Shown here: in pieces, positions 59,289 to 64,000 of the stretch
Numbering within the stretch: position 1 is the stretch's first letter
Layout: each line of letters starts with the position of its first letter
Source of the DNA: Hypericum androsaemum
Taxonomy: Eukaryota; Streptophyta; Magnoliopsida; Malpighiales; Hypericaceae
DNA length: 64,000 bases
NCBI GenBank assembly: GCA_963995505.1
Contig: OZ023186.1
Location: 12,097,570-12,161,569, forward strand
Direction of reading: 5' to 3'
Notes under the pieces: generated by a model
What the model saw: the letters and a program-made list of their open reading frames with translations, nothing else
Told to the model about the DNA's origin: nothing
Databases searched by the model: none
Made by a program: the position numbers and the translations under genes

Positions 59289-60693
59289 CCGTTCGGGTTA
59301 TCTAATGCACCTAGTACATTCATGCGCCTTATGAATCATGTCTTACATCCATTCATTGGCAAATTTGTCATTGTGTACTTTGATGATATACTCATTTATA
59401 GTACGAGTTTAGAGGATCATGTAGAGCATTTGAAATCTGTCCTAGATGCACTTAGAGAGGATCAATTGTTTGCCAACTTGAAGAAGTGCACCTTTTGCAC
59501 AGATAAACTTGTATTCTTGGGTTTTGTTGTTAGTGCTCACGGGATACAGGTTGATGAGGAGAAGATCCGAGCCATCCGGGACTGGCCAAGTCCTACAAGT
59601 GTTGCTAACGTTCGAAGTTTTCATGGCTTAGCTAGCTTTTATAGGAGGTTCGTGAAAGACTTTAGTAGCCTAGCCGCGCCCCTCACTGAAGTCATCAAGA
59701 AGAACGTTGGATTTAGTTGGGGAGAAGCTCAAGAGAACTCATTCCAACTCATCAAAGAGACGTTGACTAATGCTCCTTTCTTGGCTTTGCCTAACTTTGC
59801 TAAAACCTTTGAAGTTGAATGTGATGCCTCAGGTATAGGGATTGGAGCTGTCCTCATGCAAGAAGGAAGACCAATTGCCTACTTTAGTGAGAAACTAAGT
59901 GGAGCAACCTTGAACTATCCAATTTATGACAAAGAGTTGTATGCACTAGTTCGAACATTGGAAACATGGCAGCATTACTTGTGGCCCAAAGAATTCGTGA
60001 TCCACACTGATCATGAATCACATAAGCACTTAAAGGGGCAACACAAGTTGAATAGAAGGCATGCACGATGGGTGGAGTTTATTGAGACATTTCCTTATGT
60101 CATTCGCTACAAGCAAGGTAAGGAAAATGTAGTAGCTGATGCCCTATCGCGAAGGTATGCTTTGATCTCAACTCTTGATGTGAAGTTAATTGGTTTTGAA
60201 CACCTTAAAGAGTTGTATGCTGATGATACTAATTTTGGTGATCTGTTCTGAGCTACAGAGAAGAGTGAAAGTGGTAAATTTTTTCGGAATGAAGGTTACC
60301 TATTTTGTGAGAACAAACTTTGTGTGCCTAATTGTTCTATGCGAGAGTTGCTAATTCAGGAGGCACATGGAGGCGGATTGATGGGGCACTTTGGAATCGG
60401 AAAGACTTTGGCAATGCTACAAGATCACTTCTATTGGCCACATATGAAGCGCGACATTGAAAGAGTTTGTGGGCGTTGCATCACATGCAAGCAAGCCAAG
60501 TCAAAGGTAAAACCCCACGGTTTGTATACCCCACTACCTATACCTAGTGAGCCTTGGATTGATATCTCTATGGATTTTGTGTTAGGACTGCCTAGGACTA
60601 AACGTGGAAGGGATTCAATCTTTGTGGTAGTGGATAGGTTTTCTAAGATGGCACATTTTATTCCAGGTTATAAGACTGATGATGCTTCAAACT
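59289..60693 (+). pseudogene. Element I: RT-RNase H-integrase fragment in inverted orientation to H
   Basis: The + strand frame starts inside RT at [14 protein letters not shown] (59289), includes YFDD, RNase H (HTDHES, VADALS) and the integrase zinc finger, and ends in the integrase core at KTDDASN (60693). One TGA (60249-60251) interrupts it between RNase H and integrase. It is nearly identical to the matching minus-strand part of H, so 59289-60693 and about 56560-57960 form a large inverted repeat with a spacer of about 1.3 kb. Both ends are abrupt and lack LTRs or target duplications. It is either the remains of the + element G or an inverted copy of H. Confidence 0.88.
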
Positions 60694-62335
60694 AGAAAAG
60701 GCCATGTCATAAGACAAGAAAAGGCAAGAAAATGCAAGAAAGTAAGATAAGGCAATAAAAGGCAAGGATGAGGAAAGAAAAGGCAAGAAAAGGAAAGAAA
60801 GAGTAGGTAAAGGAAAGAAAAAGGAAGAAAAGGTATGAAAAGGCAAGAAAAGGAAAGAAAGGGTAAGGAAAGGGCAAGAAAAGGCAAGATAAGGCAAGAA
60901 AATGAAAGAAAAGACAAGATAAGGCAAGAAAATGCAAGATAAGGCAAGAAAAGGGAAGGAAAGGCAAGAAATGGAAAGAAAATGAAAGTGAGGCAAGAAA
61001 AGGCAAAATAAGGCATGAAAAGGAAAGAAAAGGCAATGAAAAGGCAAGATAAGGAAAGAAAAGGCAAGAAAAGTCAAGAAAACGAAAGAAAATGAAAGAA
61101 GAGGCAGAAAAGGCAAGATAAGGTAAGAATAGGCAAGTTAAGGAAATAAAAGGTAAGATAAAGGCAAGAAAAGGAAAGAAAAGTCAAGAAAATGCAAGAA
61201 AATGTAAGAAAAGGAAAAACAGAAAGATAAGGCAAGAAAAGTTAAGAAAAACCAAGGAAAGGGAATGAAAAGGCAAGAAAAGGTAAGAAAAGGCAAGGAA
61301 AGGCAAGAAAAGGAAAGAAAAGAAAAGATAAGGCAAGATAAGGCAAGAAAAGGGAAGATATGGCAAAAAAAAGGAAAGAAAAGGCATGGAAAAGGTAAAA
61401 AAAGGTAAGAAAAAGGCAAAATAAGGAAAGAAAAGGAAAGGAAAAGGCAAGAAAAGGCATGTGAAGAAATGAAAAGGCAAGATAGGGTAAGAAAAGGAAA
61501 GATAAGGAATGAAAAGGAAAGATAAGGCAAGAAAAGGCATGAAAATGCAAGAAATGGAATGAAAAAGAAAGATAAGTCAAGAAAAGGCAAGAAAAGGCAA
61601 GATAAGGCAAGAAAAAGCAAGAAAAGGTAAGCTAAGGCAAGATAAGTTAAGAAAAGGCAAGAAAAGGCAAAGAAAAGGAAAGAAAAGGAACGATAAGGCA
61701 AGAAAAGGTATGGAAAAGGAATAAAAAGGCAAGAAAAGGAAAGATAAGGCAAGAAAAGCAATGGAAAGGCAAGAAAAGGAAAGAAAAGGCAAGAACCAAG
61801 TAAGAAAAGGAAAGATAAGAAAAGAAAAGGCATGGAAATGGCATGAAAAGGCAAGGAAAAGGCAAGAAAAGGCAAGATAAGGCAAGAAAAGGCAAGAAAA
61901 GGGAAGAAAATGCAAGAAAAAGGAACGAAAAGCCAAGAAAAGGCAAGATAAGGCAAGATAAGGCAAGAAAAGGCAAGGAAAGGTAAGAAAAGAAAAGATA
62001 AGGCAAGAAAAGGCAAGGAATGGCAAGAAAAGGAAAGATAAGGCAAGAAAAGGCAAGGAAATGGAAAGACTAGGCAAGAAAAGGATAGAAAAGGTAGTAA
62101 AAGGAAAGAAAAGGAAAGAAAAGGCATGGAAAAGGCTTGAAAAGGCAAGAAAAGGAAAGATAAGGCAAGAAAATGCAAGAAAAGGCAAAAAAAGGAAAGA
62201 AAGGGCAAGGAAAAGGATAGATAAGGCAAAATAATGCCAAATAAGGCAAGAAAAGGAAAGATAAGGCAAGAAAAGGCATGGAAAAGGCAAGAAAAGGAAA
62301 GATAAGGCATGAAAAGGTAAGAAAATGAAAGAAAG
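60694..62335 (+). repeat. Purine-rich decamer satellite, block 6 (1.6 kb)
   Basis: Same decamers on the same purine strand. The first 20 or so bases contain a retroelement-derived insert (CCATGTCATAAGAC, near 60700). From 60743 the block matches block 4 from 37771, including a shared seven-base deletion at AGAACCAAGTAAG (61792 and 38834). It then continues through the empty target site of element E (AAAAG, 61968-61972) into sequence matching block 5. Confidence 0.94.
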
Positions 62336-63102
62336 TGATGTGAAGCTACAAGACTCACAGCAAGTGCAAGTACCAATTGGGCCGATGACACGAGCAAGAG
62401 CCAAAACGTTTCAAGCAGAACTTAATGGATTAATGCAAGAAGTCTGGGCTCAAGCCAGTGTGTACAAGTGCAAGGACGTGCATGAGGCCCATGCAAAGCC
62501 CATGCACGTGATAGAGCTATTTTGGAAGCTTGACATGCACGTAAACTTCTGGATGCATGCACACATTGAGAATCAAGAAGAATCAGCCTATTTATTCCGT
62601 GCATCTACTTGTTTAGGACGTGCAGCTATTAGTTATTCTATTAGATATTATTTGCTTAGATTATTTCTTATTTAGTTGAATAATTTGGCCAGAATATCCT
62701 TAGATTAGGAAAGAGAGTTTTGGCCAGCCTTTGAACTCCTTTTTAGGAGTTAGCTTGTTTAGGAATACTTTGGTACTTTGGAGCCTATATAAGGAGGTCT
62801 CCTAGCAATAAAAGGGGACGAACTTTTGAGATTAATAATTTTTGTGAGTTAAGATACTCCTTGTGTGTTCTTGCTAATTGCTGGATTGCTTAGCTTGAGC
62901 GAAAACTTTTCACTTATCAAACGATTCTTCCATCATCGTTTGTGGAGTGATTCGACTTGGACCATAGGTTTACGAAACTCCATTGCTTGGGTTGCAGTTC
63001 TTCCAAACCAAGGTTCTGGCAAGGCTCGAGTTCGTGGGTTGCGGTCTATTCCATCCAAAGTAGCACGGTCCGTTGTGAACCTTCCTGCCGAGGTTCATAT
63101 CA
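62336..63102 (+). repeat. Solo LTR J (767 bp)
   Basis: A complete LTR of the G subfamily (TGATGTGAAGC to TTCATATCA) with TATATAAG at 62786-62793 and the C-terminal coding tail [20 protein letters not shown] near its start. Satellite lies on both sides. The flanks GAAAG (62331-62335) and TAAAG (63103-63107) are a target duplication with one mismatch, as expected after recombination between the two LTRs of a full element. Confidence 0.88.
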
Positions 63103-64000
63103 TAAAGGGCGAGGATAAGGCATGAAAAGGCAACATAAGGCAACAAAAGGAAAGAAAGGGCAAGGAAAAGGAAAGAAAGGGCAAGGAAAAGGAAAGATAA
63201 GGCAAGATAAAGAAAGAAAATGAAAGAAAAGGTAAGATAAGGAAAGAACATGCAATATAAGGAAAACAAAGGGATGGAAATGCAAGAAAAGGAAAGAAAA
63301 TGAAAGATGAGGCAAGAAAAGACAAAATAAGGCAAGAAAAGGAAGAAAAGGCATGGAAAAAGCAACAAAAGGCAAGAAAAGCGAAGATAAGGAAAGAAAA
63401 GGCATGAAATGGCAAGAAAAGGCAAAGTAAGGCAAGAAAAGGTGGGATAAGGAACGAAAAGGCAAGAGAAGGCAAGAAAAGGCAAGAAAAAGGAAAGAAA
63501 TAGGAAAGAAAAGGCAAGAAAAGGAAAGAAAAGGAAAGAAAAAGAAAGACAAGGCAAGAAAAGGAAAGGAAAAGGCATAAAAAGGCAAGAAAAGGCATGA
63601 AAAGGTAAGAAAAGGCAAGATATGGCAAGAAAAGGATAGATAAGGCAAGAAAAGGAAAGATAAGACAAGATAAGGCAAGAAAAAGCTAGATAAGGCAAGA
63701 AACAGCAAGAAAAGGCATGAAAATGCAAGATAAGGTAAGAAAACTCAAGATAAGGAATAAAAATGCAAGATAAGACAGGAAAAGCCAAGAAAAGGCAAGA
63801 AAAGACATGAAAAGGTTAGAAAAGGCAAGAAAATGCAAGATGAGTCAAGAAAATGTAAGAAAAGGCAAGATAAGGTAAGAAAAGGCATGGAAAGGCATGA
63901 AAAGGTAAAAAAAGGAAAGATAATGCAAGAAAAGACATGAAAAGGCAAGAAAATAAAAGAAAAGGCAAGGAAAATGCAAGAAAAGGCAAGATAAGGAAAG
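63103..64000 (+). repeat. Purine-rich decamer satellite, block 7 (runs off the window)
   Basis: The same satellite continues to the end of the window. The part near 63720-63900 resembles block 4 near 36560-36740, for example AAAAGACATGAAAAGGTTAG at 63800 and 36640. No gene is seen. Confidence 0.94.

Noticed and set aside
46149..63102. LTR J as the 3' LTR of element G
   Set aside because: J is preceded by the same satellite flank as the 5' LTR of G and not by integrase and a polypurine tract, so it is a duplicated copy of the left border, now a solo LTR.

Overview
This window looks like satellite- and retrotransposon-packed heterochromatin from a flowering plant, quite possibly pericentromeric or centromeric. 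The evidence for a plant is indirect but consistent. All large coding regions are Ty3/gypsy gag-pol polyproteins. Their primer binding sites read TGGTATCAGAGC, the standard match to plant initiator tRNA-Met. Their LTRs carry plant-type TATA boxes, and no ordinary host gene, rRNA or tRNA gene is visible.

Two components make up the window. The first is a purine-rich satellite built on a decamer close to GGCAAGAAAA, seen in seven blocks (4867-16507, 18914-26007, 33001-33133, about 35010-38994, 45841-46148, about 60694-62335, 63103-64000). The purine-rich strand is always the + strand, so the blocks are probably one ancestral array split by insertions. From about 5.5 to 20 kb the decamers form a higher-order repeat of about 1.9 kb whose copies are nearly identical.

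The second component is a set of LTR retrotransposons. A (1-4866, +) is the 3' part of an autonomous element with one premature stop. B (16508-18913, +) is a complete, young, non-autonomous element with its own 321-codon ORF and target site AAGAT. D (26008-33000, -) is complete with an intact 1595-codon gag-pol and target site TAAGA. C (33134-about 35010, -) is a 5'-truncated relative of B. E (38995-45840, -) is complete, with target site AAAAG, but has a one-base frameshift. G (46149-48186, +) is an LTR plus broken gag. H (48187-49044 and 55849-59288, -) is a decayed element split by F (49045-55848, -), which has an intact 1595-codon gag-pol. I (59289-60693, +) is an RT-to-integrase fragment lying inverted next to H. 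J (62336-63102, +) is a solo LTR.

In the autonomous elements one ORF encodes gag, protease, reverse transcriptase, RNase H and integrase. The ORF runs through the polypurine tract and ends about 75 codons inside the 3' LTR, in a [16 protein letters not shown] tail instead of a chromodomain. That architecture resembles the CRM (centromeric) chromovirus clade; this assignment is inferred, not demonstrated. B and C share the primer site, the polypurine tract and a small hairpin before it with the autonomous elements, so they are probably mobilised by proteins from D- or F-like copies. Their own ORF is conserved between two clearly diverged copies, which is the most novel coding signal here.
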